Of a stretch of DNA of 64,000 nt, positions 33,359-45,700 are shown piece after piece. The DNA is from Prunus persica. Lineage: Eukaryota > Streptophyta > Magnoliopsida > Rosales > Rosaceae. The stretch spans positions 24,754,271 to 24,818,270 of the forward strand of contig NC_034012.1 in assembly GCF_000346465.2 (NCBI RefSeq), in the 5' to 3' direction. Made by a program: the position numbers and the translations under genes. Each line of letters begins with the position of its first letter. The first letter of the stretch is position 1. The notes beneath the pieces were generated by a model. It had not been told where the DNA came from, made no database searches, and worked only from the letters and a program-made list of their open reading frames with translations.

Positions 33359-35720
33359 TCAGGCTTCGTCGCCGGCAGCAGCCTCGGCAGAATCAGAGCC
33401 TTCGGCGGCGTCCTCCCCCTCGTACTCCTCGATCATTTCCTCAGTTATCCCTTCCGGTAGAGGAGGAGGATCAGCGATGAAGTTCAGGTTCAGCTTTTGT
33501 CCAGGGTTGTACCGTTTGAATTGGTACGACAGGTCCGCCATCTCCGAGCCCACTTCCTTATCCAGAAGGACAGTGAACTCTTCAGACGAGCGGTACCCCC
33601 GGATCGCTGACCGAACGGCACCTTCGATCTTCGCTGCCTTGGCCCGCTCCGACTCCTCCAAGGCCACCTGCACCGCCTCTTTGGCAGCCTCGGCATCCCT
33701 CGCTGTCGCCAGCACCGCCTCCAGGAGACCCTTCATCTCCTCCACCTTCTCCTCCGAAGCTAGAACCTGCCGTTCGGCAGACTCTTTCTCCTTCAGCAAG
33801 TGGGCGTGCTCCTGGAGCGCTTTGTCAGCCTCGGCAACCTTGGCCCTGCCGTCCTCGTACGCCTTCTTGGCGCGCTCGGCAGCAGCGATGGCCAGCTTGA
33901 CGCAGAGCCACATGTCCATGGACGCCTGCACAAAACAAACAAAGTCAGAAGCGTGCCCCACTTACAAAAATAAAAGGACGAAGGAAGAAAGACAATCTTA
34001 CGGAGGCCTGAAGGCGGAAGGCGCGTCCAGCCTCCTCCCGAAGAAATTTCTTCGGTAGTTCGTCGATCTCCGGCAGCTCCATCTGAGAGCCGAGGATCAT
34101 ATGGTTGACGAACTAGACCGTCTTCGCCGGGCAGGCAATGGTGACAGCCTCGGAAGGACCGTCCTCGTCCTCCACCGCAAGGACGGCCCTCGGGACCTCC
34201 GACTGGCGAGGGCGCTTGGAGACTGGTCCGACCTCCAGATCGACCGTCTCCGGCCGTTTGCCGGCAGCCTTGGAAGCAGCGGCTTCAGTACCCATCCGCC
34301 TCGATGTGGAGTCCTCATCGCCGACTCGCCTTAGCATAGGCTCGGCACCCAGCTGCCGCATACGATCGGCGAGAGTCTGATCCTCAGGATCCACCACCGC
34401 CTGCCGAGCGGAAGCTTCCTCAGGCTGCCTCTTTTTCTTCTTGCCCTCCAGGCCCATCATTAGGCGCCTCCTGGAGGACTCGTTCATCTTCTTGGCCTCG
34501 GCAGCCTTCCTGGCGTCCGTCACTGGTCAAAAAAAGCGTTTGGTCGGTCGGCAAGCAAAAGCCATACAGGAAAACAAAAAAAAGAGGAGAAGGAACGATA
34601 TACTCTCGGCAGGGTTAACGAGGCCGGCTCTGATGAGGTTGTCGATGAAGAGGAAGCGTGGGTAAACTCGCCCGGCAGCAGGTACTCTCAGCCTCACTCT
34701 GTCGAGCTGCTGGATCTCACTCTGCTTGGGGCTCGGCTGCTTGAGTTTACCTGTCAGAAGAAGGAAAGTTAGTAAAATAAAGCAGAGAGAAGAGAAGCCG
34801 GCCTATCAATTGGTATCTCGGGAACCTACCGGCAATCTGGAATGTCGTGGGGACCGGGAAGCTAAGGGGTGTTCCCGATGGCGATTCCCAATCGCTGGAG
34901 AGTAGCACCAGCCGATTCCTCCACGACTTTTGAGAAGTCGGCACCGAGCTGATAAAGTGGCCCCGCTCGGAAGCCTTCAGGCAGTTCGCCTGAACCCAGC
35001 CGCCGTGATCGGCGCTCTTGGACTTGGTAATGCTGTATAAGTACAAGAACTGCTCGTAGGAAGGCTCCCCCTCCTCGGCAATTTCGAACGCAGCAATTAC
35101 CTCCATCAGGGCCACCCAGAAGTTGGGGTTGTACTGGCCGGGAGCGTACCCGATCTGGGCAACGGCAACCGAACCCCTTGCAGAAGAACATCGGTGAAGA
35201 AGGTCACCTCGCCGTTCGCTGGGTCGCTGAGGGACTCGACAGGGCTCGGTATCCTCATCTTCACCGAATCCGGAATGAGGTACTCAGCCCTAATCCTCTC
35301 CAGCTCTCGTTCGGTGATCTTGTTGGGCTCCAAGTAGTCGACCCCGAACAGAGGCTTCTTGGGCACACCCACCGGTATCCTAGGCTGCTCCCGGTGGATG
35401 ATCGTCACCCTTGGCCGAGAGGGACCGGCAATGCCCTCACCGCGACCGGAGGTGGAGGCCTCAGGCTGATGCTCCAACGGGCCGACGCGGGTACCGTCTT
35501 TGTACACCGCGGCCAACGGTAGCGGTTGCCCCGTCATAAGGCCCTTGCCGATGCCATGGGTGGGAATGGAGTTTACCTCCTCACCGAATAATTCAACATC
35601 GGTGTCTTCTCCACCCTCGGCGTCGAGGCTTACAGCCCCGCTGGACGTATCCCAGTCCGATGCCAACTCCCCATCGAACGCGTTGGGCTCACTGCCGAAC
35701 GGCGACTCGCTATCGGACAT
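33359..35720 (-). pseudogene. Antisense accessory gene of the gypsy element (gypsy-type transposon protein, PF04195-like)
   Basis: Read against the pol strand. Exons with GT-AG borders: 35720-34830, 34750-34604, 34522-34002 and 33925-33359. Exon 1 begins MSDSESPFGSEPNAFDGEL, is acidic, and further on has YNPNFWVALMEVIAAFEI and KSADHGGWVQANCL, resembling the plant putative gypsy-type transposon family. Exon 3 is basic and proline/serine-rich. The last exon is a long alanine/glutamate/lysine coiled coil with an acidic C-terminus. A frame break near 35170 and a TAG at 34113-34115 (glutamine expected) inactivate it. Antisense extra genes are known in Tat-lineage elements; their function is not settled, and I do not assign one. 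Confidence 0.75.
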
Positions 35721-35939
35721 CTACAAAACAAAGAAAGGGAAGCTAAGGCCCGTGCCACAAACTACCCTACCGATACCTACGTCGCTACCTATGGCCACCC
35801 GACTACCGAAGGAAAATCCTACTTAACGTTCGGCTAGCCTATGCCATGGAAAGACGTATAATTACATAAAAAGAGAGTATTCGGGGGATACCGAATGGTA
35901 TCTTACCTTGAGTAGGGTGGGATGATTTGATCGCCGATC

Positions 35940-36085
35940 AGATACTTCGGAAATCGCCCTGTATGCCGAGAACCGCTCTAAAAAATCGCCTTGATTGCCG
36001 TTCACTCTATTCGGAAATCGCCTTGATTGTCGTTCACTCTATTCGGAAATCGCGTTGATTGCCGTTCACTCTCTTCGGAAATCGC
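35940..36085. repeat. Tandem repeat of about 36 bp
   Basis: Units with TTCGGAAATCGCCTTGATTG and CCGTTCACTCTA occur about 3.5 times, between the antisense ATG and its TATA box. Confidence 0.85.
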
Positions 36086-36147
36086 ACTCATAGAGCTCTC
36101 GCTTCAACTCACAATTGCAAAGTGAGCCTTACGACCTGAGCAATCTC

Positions 36148-36156
36148 TATTTATAG
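36148..36156 (-). promoter_or_regulatory. TATA box for the antisense gene
   Basis: TATAAATAG on the minus strand, 430 bp upstream of the antisense ATG at 35720 and outside the 3' LTR. It suggests a promoter of its own. Inferred from position and consensus only. Confidence 0.5.
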
Positions 36157-36445
36157 AGAGAGAGCTGTAACGGTACGCCTCGGGAGACTAAACGGCTCTT
36201 TAATGCGCCGTCAGACGTGCTTTTGCTGGCCACGCGTCACCCGACGAATGGCGCGGCTGACTGCACGCCAGGCACGGAAGACGAAGCGTCTCTCTGCCCT
36301 CTCGCCTCTCAGCATCAACGACCCCTCGAGTCCCAGGCCAATCTCCCCAGAACGAGCCTACCGTTCGGCAGGTTAACCTCCGAACCGCCATAGAGAACTA
36401 AAATTCCCTTCCGAAGGACCTTCGGAAGAGAACTTGGGGGACTAC

Positions 36446-36916
36446 TGTTTATACCGAAATAAACGGCCTATGACCACCGAACACGTGGACAGGATCGATA
36501 CTGATCACAGAACCCCTTCGGCATGCTTCCTACCGAAGCCGTCTATCTTGGCCCTTTTTACCATCGGACACGTGTCATGCTCACAATCCATGTCCAGAGT
36601 CCCACATCGAAAATATGAGCACAGTGCACACCTCCCAAGGCCTATATGAGAAACCCCTATCCCCAAAAGGAAGGGATCAGAACTAACGGTACGCTATCGA
36701 TTGATCTGTCAGTTAACTTTACTAAAACCGTACTTACTAAAGCATCAGAGAGCCTTCGGCCGGTACCACACCGGTACCCCAAGGACTTACCGAACGTGTC
36801 CTTTTGTAGGTACTTACATTTCCGAAGTAGAACATCTTCCGAAGACAGTCACCTACCGAAGGGATAATATCACTAAGTTGACGAAATACGTGCTGAACCA
36901 CTTTTTCGCATCAACA
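36446..36916 (+). repeat. Gypsy 3' LTR
   Basis: 471 bp, TGTTTATACC to CATCAACA, preceded by a purine tract AACTTGGGGGACTAC. It keeps the TATA-like segment missing from the 5' copy. Confidence 0.93.
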
Positions 36917-37078
36917 GATTTGAAACTCTGAGTTGGGTTGTATGCTTCTTATGCTTCTGTGCGTGTGCTGCTTAGATGACACATTCGACTTGTAAATCAA
37001 AGCCAAAATGGGTCCAACCGTTGCCGTCATTATCAAAATTGCAAGCATCATTACTGAAAAAGTATTGTGGTCCAAAAC
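36917..37078 (-). pseudogene. CHX antiporter, 5' part of the large exon
   Basis: Minus strand. The acceptor AATGCAG precedes 37078. The frame reads VLDHNTFSVMMLAILIMTAT, then VGPILALIYKSN and SIQPNSEF, the end of the last membrane helices and the start of the cytosolic tail in CHX proteins. It runs up to the gypsy duplication and continues without loss at 19491 (RILTCFH). With one copy of the 5-bp duplication removed, the frame across the junction is exact. Next to it on the right is intron sequence and then Copia-1. Confidence 0.88.
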
Positions 37079-37359
37079 CTGCATTTATATATATATATAT
37101 ATTTGCCAATTAAAACAATATAAAATCAGGAATTTAACACATGGTTTTAAGATATATATTTCTTAGATGTAATCTATGTGTACTATTATTTAGGAGAACA
37201 CTTGGTACCATTGTGTTAAATTTCGGAGAGACGGGCCAGCGGTCCATTACCAGCAACACCAATATTATCCCCAACTTGATTAATTAATCATGGAATATTG
37301 TGTGTATGTGGTTGTGGAAGAGGCAGCTGCACATGCAATAATGAAATAGTTGTACATAA
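37079..37359. other. CHX intron remnant
   Basis: AT-rich DNA between the CHX acceptor and the Copia-1 LTR, with an (AT)n run at 37086-37101. I see no convincing further CHX exon here. Confidence 0.5.
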
Positions 37360-37593
37360 TGTTGGCGTGACTTGTGGATATTGACTTACTTTCCTTACAC
37401 ACCAAGAATTCCTATTATAATTGTAATTGATTTATTTTAATTCCTGATTTCCTACTGTAAATGGATTTAGGAATTTATTATTTACTTGCCCATTCAGGTT
37501 TCGTTGTATTATAAATATGACCTCCTACAAGGAGAAGAATACACAGAAAATTCCCACAAACAAATATTCTCTCATAGTTTTCATATTTTAACA
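37360..37593 (+). repeat. Copia-1 5' LTR
   Basis: 234 bp from TGTTGGCGTGACTTG to ATTTTAACA, containing a TATAAATA box near 37511 and followed by the primer-binding site at 37594. Confidence 0.8.
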
Positions 37594-37652
37594 TGGTATC
37601 AGATCGGCGATCTTGGAATTGCTGACTCTAGTTTCAAACCCCCGCCGCCGCT

Positions 37653-40600
37653 ATGGGGGTTGATGATTTTTTCAACCCTCATGGAGGTAGCACCACCGAC
37701 TCCTTCTCTCATTCTCAACCAACCATCGTTGAGTTGAGTGCCCAGATGGCTCAGCTCCTACAGATGCAGACTTTGACCCCGAACCCGATCCAGAATCAGG
37801 ATCCTCTTTTGACGACCCCGACTATGATGATGACGACCCCGACTATGATGATGACGACCCCGACCCCCACTCCGATGACAACCCCGACCTCGAATTTGTC
37901 TCTGCTTCAGACCCCGATACCGATTTCGACTCCGACTCCGGCCCCGACTCAGGCTCAGATTCCGATCCAAATTCCTACTCAACCTGTATCCTATGCATCT
38001 TCCGTTGCACAGATTATGACTTCTCGACTAACGACCCCGACACATGGACCAGATTGCGCATATTGTGGTGATCCGAGACACACTTGTGAGACTTGTTTTA
38101 AATTGCATGGCTACCCCGATTGGTGGGCTACTTTTACAGATCGAGGACAATGCAATATGACCAGTAATGGTACTGGTTATGGATTCCATACTTCCGATAA
38201 GATTGATTCCAGGAGCTGGATAATTGATTCTGGTGCAACTGATCATATGACGTTTGATCCTGATGATTTTCTGAATACTACACAACCTCGACGAACCTGT
38301 ATTGCGAATGCCAATGGTGTTACTTATCCTGTGACAGGGGCTGGCACTGTTGCACTTTCATCCTCTCTCACACTGTCTAATACTTTACTTGTTCCATCTT
38401 TATCCACTAAATTGTTGTCAGTTAGTCAGCTTACTGAACAATTGAATTGTTGTGTACTCATTACCCGAGTTTTTTGTTTGCTTCAGGATATTCACACTAA
38501 GGAGATTCTTGGTCGTGGTACTAAGAGAGGGGGGCTATATTATGTCGATGACTTCAGTCCCGGCGTGGCTAACAGTGTGACACATCCCTTTGATAGCAAA
38601 CAAAAGCAAATCTGGTTGTGGCACCGTTTATTGGGACATCCGTCTTTTCGTTATATGAAGCATCTTATACCAGATTTATTCTCAGGTTTCAAGGACTCCG
38701 ACTTCACATGTGATACTTGTATTTTGGCCAAGAGTCACTGTGTGCCCTACCCGTTGAGTACGAACAAGTGTACTACTCCATTTACCTTAATTCACTCTGA
38801 TGTCTGGGGACCTTCGCCTATCACTGCTCCTTCTGGTGTTCGATGGTTTGTCACATTCATCGATGATTGTACACGGATGACATGGCTTTATTTGTTGAAG
38901 AATAAAAACGAAGTGTTTTTCCGTTTTCAGTCCTTCCATAAACAGATGAAAACTCAGTTTAATGCTCAAATCCAGATTCTTCGCTCAGACAATGGTGGAG
39001 AATTTGTCAATCATGATTTTCAGACTTACTTCCAACAACATGGAATTATCCATGAGACGACTTGTCCTCAAACACCGCAGCAAAATGGCATTGCTGAACA
39101 AAAGAATCGACATCTTCTTAAAACCGCCCGAGCACTTCTGATTGGCGCTCATGTTCCTGGCCATCACTGGGATGATGCTATTGTCACCGCAGTTCACCTG
39201 ATCAACCGCATGCCTTCTGGTGTATTGATCTTTAAAACTCCCTTACAGGTGCTTGCAGAACACAGACCTCTGCCCTCTGTTTTGGTACTCACACCCCGAA
39301 TCTTTGGATGTGTGGCTTTCGTTCATCTCCACAAAAATCAACGTAGCAAACTTGATCCCTGTGCGCTTCGTTGTGTTTTTGTGGGTTATGCCACTCATCA
39401 AAAAGGTTACCGCTGTTATCACCCTCCTACCCAACGAACCTATGTCACTTTGGATGTGACCTTTCTGGAATCTGAGCTGTTCTTCCATGACCCATCATCC
39501 AATTCTACACTTCAAGGGGAGATACAAAGTGAAGAGCAGAATTGAAGCAACTTGGAAAACAAAGAAATTATTCTCTGTACAGAAATGATTGATCATCCCG
39601 AGTCTGGAGCACGAGATTACTCTCTGTCGAAAAGCGACCAATCACCCATTCATAGCGATCAATTGCCTAACCCACCTGATCCATGCGAAGATATTTCTGA
39701 TCCGAGTTTCACACCTATAGGCAATACAGAACAACAAGATGAAGACCCCCTCTCTAACTCAATAGTACCAACAGACCAATCTCCTGAGAATATCCTTGAG
39801 GTAACTACTCCTACTAGACTTGTACATTTAGATGATAAAACTATTGGATATCAATTACCTTTCAGGCAAAATCGTGGGAAGCCACCAAACCGTTATTCAC
39901 CTGATATTGGCAAGACATCCAAGTATCCAATTGCAAATCATGTATCCACTGAGAAGCTGTCTGAACCACTCAAGGCTTTTGTGCATCAGTTGTCTGCTAT
40001 CTATATTCCAACCAAGGTCTCTGAAGCATTGAAAGATCCTAAGTGGGTCCAAGCTATAAAAGAGGAGATGAAAGCTCTTGAGAAAAATCAAACTTGGACA
40101 TTGGAGACTATACCACGAGGAAAAAAAACTATCGGATGTAGATGGGTGTTTACTATAAAACACAATGCAGATGGATCTATCGAGCGATACAAGGCAAGAC
40201 TTGTGGCAAAAGGGTACACACAGACCTATGGTATAGACTATGAAGAAACCTTTGCTCCAGTTGCAAAGTTAAACACCGTCAGAGTCTTATTGTCCCTTGC
40301 AGCTAATTTGGATTGGCCACTACACCAGTTTGATGTAAAGAATGCTTTTCTACATGGCGAACTCACGGAGGAGGTGTACATGGACATTCCTCCTGGATAT
40401 AATACTTCTCAGACTGGAACAGTTTGCAGGTTACGAAAAGCATTGTATGGATTGAAACAATCACCACGTGCATGGTTTGGACGGTTCACCATGGCAATGA
40501 AGAACAATGGTTTCAACAGTGTAACTCAGATCATACTCTGTTCTTGAAACATCGAAAAGGGAAGGTAACATCATTAATAATCTATGTTGATGATATGATT

Positions 40601-40917
40601 ATTACTGGGAATGATAAACAGGAAATATCACAGCTACAAGACTATCTGGCTACGGAGTTTGAGATGAAATATCTAGGTGGACTCAAGTATTTCTTGGGAA
40701 TTAAGGTGGCTCGATCACAGCAAGGCATATTTCTCTCTCAAAGGAAATATGTCTTGGACTTGTTGACAGACACAGGAATGCTAGATTGCAAACCTGCGGA
40801 CACTCCTATTGTTCAGAATCATCATCTTGGAGAATATCCGTATCAAGTTCCAACTAACAAAGAAAGATACCAAAGGTTAGTGGGAAGATTGATCTATTTG
40901 TCACATACTCGACCAGA
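37653..40917 (+). pseudogene. Copia-1 polyprotein, first part, with reduced gag
   Basis: The ATG at 37653 starts a low-complexity T/P/M/Q-rich segment (21-bp repeats at 37811-37870), followed at once by CAYCGDPRHTCETCFKLHGY, the Copia zinc-binding region. The usual gag UBN2 domain of 200-300 residues is absent. Protease WIIDSGATDHM, pre-integrase LWHRLLGHPS, integrase LIHSDVWGP / LRSDNGGEF / QNGIAEQK and reverse transcriptase ([21 protein letters not shown]) follow. A TGA at 39543-39545 and a one-base loss near 40505 break the frame. The frame ends where CACTA-2 begins (after SHTRPD). Confidence 0.9.
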
Positions 40918-42640
40918 CACTACTACAAAAAAGCAAAAAGACGATGGTAAATCACCGTCGTGTATTCGGTTTTTCAATGGTCGTGGAATCCACCGTCATC
41001 TTTTCCCTCATAAACCACGACGCTAAATCACCGTCGTTGTTAAAATATACAACGTCATCAACAAATACAAAACGACGTCTTTGTACTGCAAAAAGATCTA
41101 AAAAAGCAGTCGAGGATGAGAATAGACGACCAACTCTCTAAACAAACCGTCGTTAAAAAGGAAAAATATGACACATATTAACAGAACAAGGCCGCAAGAT
41201 AGACATACAACGACGAAAATTAAAATAAGACGACGTTAAATATCATTTTCACGACAATAAAAAATATGACGTCTTTAAATACATTAGAAGACGACGTTAT
41301 TGATACCTACTACGTCGCCTATATAAAAACAGCCGTCGTAAAATAAATTTTCCACTTCGATTTTTTTATAAAAGATGACGTGGAAATAGTTGTCAGTGTC
41401 ATTATTTACGACGTATGTATTTATAGAGTAGACGTTGAACAACGAAACAACGTCGGTTACAAATATATGAGAGTCGTATTACAAAATTTATACGTCCTAT
41501 TTTCAGAAACAAACAACGACGATAAATATTAGACGTTGTTAAATAAAACAACGTCGAAAACAAATAAAAACAGACATGTTAAGTCTGCTAAAGTTCTAAA
41601 AAATAGTCGAGGATGAGAATAGACGACCAACTCAAACAAATCACCGTCGTTAAAAGGGAAAAATATGACACGACAACTAAAACACTACGCCGTTAAATAT
41701 AATTTTTACGACAAGAAAAAATATGACGCCTTTAAATACATGAGAAGACGACGTTATTGAAATCTACTACGTCTCTTATTTACAAACAACCGTCGTGAAA
41801 TAAATTTTCCACTTCGATTTTTCTAAAAAAGATGACGTGGAAATAGTTGTCAGTGTCATTATTTACGACGTATGTATTTATATAGTTGACGTTGAAATGC
41901 GAAACGACGTCGGTGGCATTTATATAGTCGACGTTGTATTTATATGTATTCATTACTCACGACGCACTTAATAATATAGACGACGTTGAACTTCTAAACA
42001 ACGTCGGTTCCAAATAAATGAGAGCCGTATTACAGAACATATAGACGGCGTTGATTATGATGAGAGCCGTATTACAAATAACGTCGTTTAATTGTTATTA
42101 GACGGCGGTTATAATGAATTACCGTCGGAATTCATTTCGTTCCTCTTCGTTTATAAAAGAACTTGCGACGTGGAAAATTTATGATGACGTCGTATTTTTT
42201 AACGTTCAGATTATATATCTCGTTTTTTAGACGTCGGTATTATGGGATTGGAGTCGTGTTATTTTGGATTACATGGCGGTTCTTAATCCTTCCCCGACGT
42301 GATATCCTGAATAATGCTTCACAATAGCGTCGTGGTTCTTCATTGTTACGTTGCTTTAAGACGTCGGNNNNNNNNNNNNNNNNNNNNNNNNNNNNNNNNN
42401 NNNNNNNNNNNNNNNNNNNNNNNNNNNNNNNNNNNNNNNNNNNNNNNNNNNNNNNNNNNNNNNNNNNGGAGTCGTGTTATTTTGATTACATGGCGGTTCT
42501 TAATCCTTCCCCGACGTGATATCCTGAATAATTGCTTCACAATAGCGTCGTGGTTCTTCATTGTTACGTTGCTTTAAGACGTCGGTAAATATGCTGAATA
42601 ACTGGTTCACAATAACGTCGTGTTTTATTTGAACGTAGAA
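40918..42640. repeat. CACTA-2 left subterminal region
   Basis: CACTACTACA terminus followed by many CGACGG / CCGTCG and CGACGT / ACGTCG words in both orientations. About 680 bp is internally duplicated (GATGACGTGGAAATAGTTGTCAG... at 41388 and 41829). Short open frames here are repeat translations. Confidence 0.88.
42368..42467. other. Assembly gap of 100 N
   Basis: Flanked by a near-identical copy of the same 118-119 bp (42249-42367 and 42468-42585), so the gap may be an unmerged overlap. Confidence 0.95.
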
Positions 42641-42704
42641 AGTGAAGAAATCACATTACAATATATTACAAAATTAATGTCATACACTGCCAATTACATA
42701 AGCA

Positions 42705-45700
42705 TCATTCAATCCATATATCTTCACACCCATCTCGAATATTTTGACCACCTAACTCACCCACCAGTTCATCAAATGTGTCAACATTTGGCATCCCTCT
42801 AGTAAATGGCTCACACTCAATTATCACATCACCTAAGACTTCATCACCAATAACATCATTATATTCTCTATTAGGCATTGATAACACTACCGACCAACCA
42901 CGATGCATCGGGTCGTCAACAAAAAATATTTGTTTGACTTGAGAAGCCAAAACAAATTGGTCATTCCTATGTCCAATTTTACTCAAATCTACAAGGGTAA
43001 ATCCAAGTTCGTCGACTACAAGACCAGAACTATCTATCCAATCACACCTAAAGACTGGGATTGTAAACTTTTGGTAGTCAAGGTCCCAAATTTCTTGAAT
43101 GACACCATAGAAACCCATATTTGAGAGAATTGGGTTTTTATCCTTGGCACTAGCAACTTGCATGGTATGTGCAAGTAAATAAACTCCACTATTTTGAGTT
43201 GTCCGCACATCATCTTGTGCCTTGATATTGAATTTAATACCTTTAATAAGATAGCTCCTATATAATGGCACTGACATGTTTGGACCAGCTGCTAGCCACC
43301 TTAAATTTTCTGATACGCCATGATTGTCTTCCTCAAGTTCACTTTGAACCTGCAAATTAATCATGTCTTAATTCAATCTAACATATAAATAAGAAGAAAA
43401 TTAAAAGAGAAATATGTTATTCAACAACATATACCTTGAAGCGTAGCCATTAAATGAAAGTGCTATTGTGCTTATCCTGCAGCCACTTTGTTCTCTTTCT
43501 AAATTTTGGATAAGCAGTCTTGATGTGGATCATATGTTGCCTACATGACACGAAAAATTCAAGCATTATGGTCCCAAATATAGAAGATAAACATAAGAAA
43601 TAATTTAAAATGGAAACTTAAAGAATAAAACTCATACGTACTCGATATAAGGTAGGACTTCCTCTGTATTCTCCAAGACATATAGATGTGCTTGATTCAA
43701 CAGGTCCTGATCAACTACGCTCACTGTGCAACCTGATAATGGCTTTGAAAGTCCCATCTTTTGGCTTGAAGGCACTCCAACTGTACTAACATCAGATAAA
43801 TGCTGAGTACAAAACTCTACCGCTTCTTCAGCTATATACCGCTCAGCAATGCAACCTTCGGGAGGAGTACGATTCTGAACATACCCCTTCAGCACTTTCA
43901 TATATCTTTCAAACGGATACATCCACCTAAAATATACTGGCCCACATAGACGAACTTCTCTGACAAGATGTACTACTAGATGAACCATGATATCAAAGAA
44001 TGAAGGGGGAAAGTACTTCTCAAGCAAACACAGAGTAACTACTACATCTTCTTCCAACTTATCTAGCTTGGAAACATCAACAGTCCTTGCACATATAGCA
44101 TTGAAGAAGAAACACAAACGAGTTATTGCATACCTTGCAGGCTTCTCCAAAACAGAACGAATTGCCACAGGGAGCAATTGTTGCATTAAGGTATGACAAT
44201 CATGTGATTTAAGGCCAAGAAGTCTTGAATCTTGTAAAGATACAAGTTTTTAATATTTGAAGAATAACCTTCAGGGACCTTCATACCATAGAAAGAATTG
44301 CAAACCTCTCTCTTCTCTGCTCTTGACAAATTCCAAGGCCCAGGAGGCAAACGAGTACGTCTTTCTCCATACTCGGGTTGCAAATCAGTTTTGACCCCCA
44401 TGTTCAATAAATCTAATCGAGCAGCAATCCCATCTTTATTTTTTCCAGGGATCTCCAGCAATGTACCAATGATACTATCGCAAACATTCTTCTCAATGTG
44501 CATAACATCTAGGGCATGCCTCACAGGAAGGTATTTCCAATACTCGAGATCAAAGAATATTGATTTCTTCTTCCAACAAACTCTGTCACCATTTTCAACC
44601 ATATGCAGCACTTCTTCTCCGGTTAATGGCTCGGGAGGTATGCCATATTCAGGTTTCCCATTAAAAGCTGCACGTTGCCTCCTATATGGATGATTGATTG
44701 GTAACCATTTTCTATGCCCAATGTAACAAATTTTGTGGCCATTTTTCAACCTGTGACTAGGTGTATCATCGCCGCATATTGGACAAGCTTTATATCCTTT
44801 AACAACACAACCATATAAGTTTCCATAGGCGGGGAAATCATTAATTGTCCACATTAATGCAGCTCTGAGTGTAAAGTATTCTCTATTATGTGCATCATAC
44901 ACTCCTCTAATCCCATCCCACAAAGATTTTAAATCATCAATCAAAGGCTCCAAGTAGACGTCTATATCATTTCCGGGTTGTTTAGGACCGGAAATCAATA
45001 AGGTTAACATCATGAACTTTCGTTTCATGCACAGCCATGGAGGGAGATTATATGTAACTAAGATAACCGGCCAACAACTATATCTGCTACTTAGAGAACT
45101 GTGGGGATTGAATCCATCAGATGAAAGAGCCAATCTCAAGTTTCTCGGCTCATTACCAAACTCAGGCCATTTATCATCAAGAAGTTTCCAAGACGGGGAA
45201 TCCGCCGGATGAGACATCTGACCGTCAATTGATTTTCTAGCAGCATGCCAAGTCAAACTCTTAGCTGTCTCATGTGATTGAAACATCCTTTTAAACCTTG
45301 GAATTGGAGGAAAATACCACACCACCTTCGCTGGCACACCCTCTTTCAAGATTGAATCTTTGCCTTCCTTCCACCTTGAGATACCACAAGTAGGACAATT
45401 AGTTGAATCCTCATACTCCTTCCTATACAAGATGCAATCATTGGGGCATGCGTGCATTTTCTCATAACTCGGCCCCAATGCACACAAAGTCTTTTTAGCC
45501 TCATACATAGAGGTTGGTATTGTATTTCCTTCTGGAAGCAAATCGCCTTGAAGTATCAATAATTCTGTAAAACAGACATCACTCATCCCATGTTTTGCCT
45601 TCAAATTATACAACTTCACTAATGCCGATAACTTCGTGTACTTTCTACAACCAGGGTATACTGGTTGATCTCCATCCCCAATCACATTGACAAACTCATA

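Larger units (their letters stand above)
19492..36916 (+). mobile_element. Tat-like Ty3/gypsy retrotransposon inserted in the CHX exon
   Basis: The LTR begins TGTTTATACC at 19492 and again at 36446 and ends CATCAACA at 24627 and 36916. Flanks are GATTC (19487-19491) and GATTT (36917-36921), a 5-bp duplication with one mismatch. Gag, protease, reverse transcriptase, two RNase H domains and integrase lie at 24688-30460, and an antisense gene lies at 35720-33359. Two RNase H domains and an antisense extra gene fit the Tat lineage as I know it. Two further elements are nested in it (19571-24375; 30843-33222). Coding parts are badly damaged although LTR copies differ little. Confidence 0.9.

Noticed and set aside
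37200..37265. Possible further CHX exon (GDNIGVAGNGPLARL)
   Set aside because: No match to CHX sequence and no convincing splice borders.
42314..42577. Open frame spanning the N run
   Set aside because: Artefact of unknown bases.
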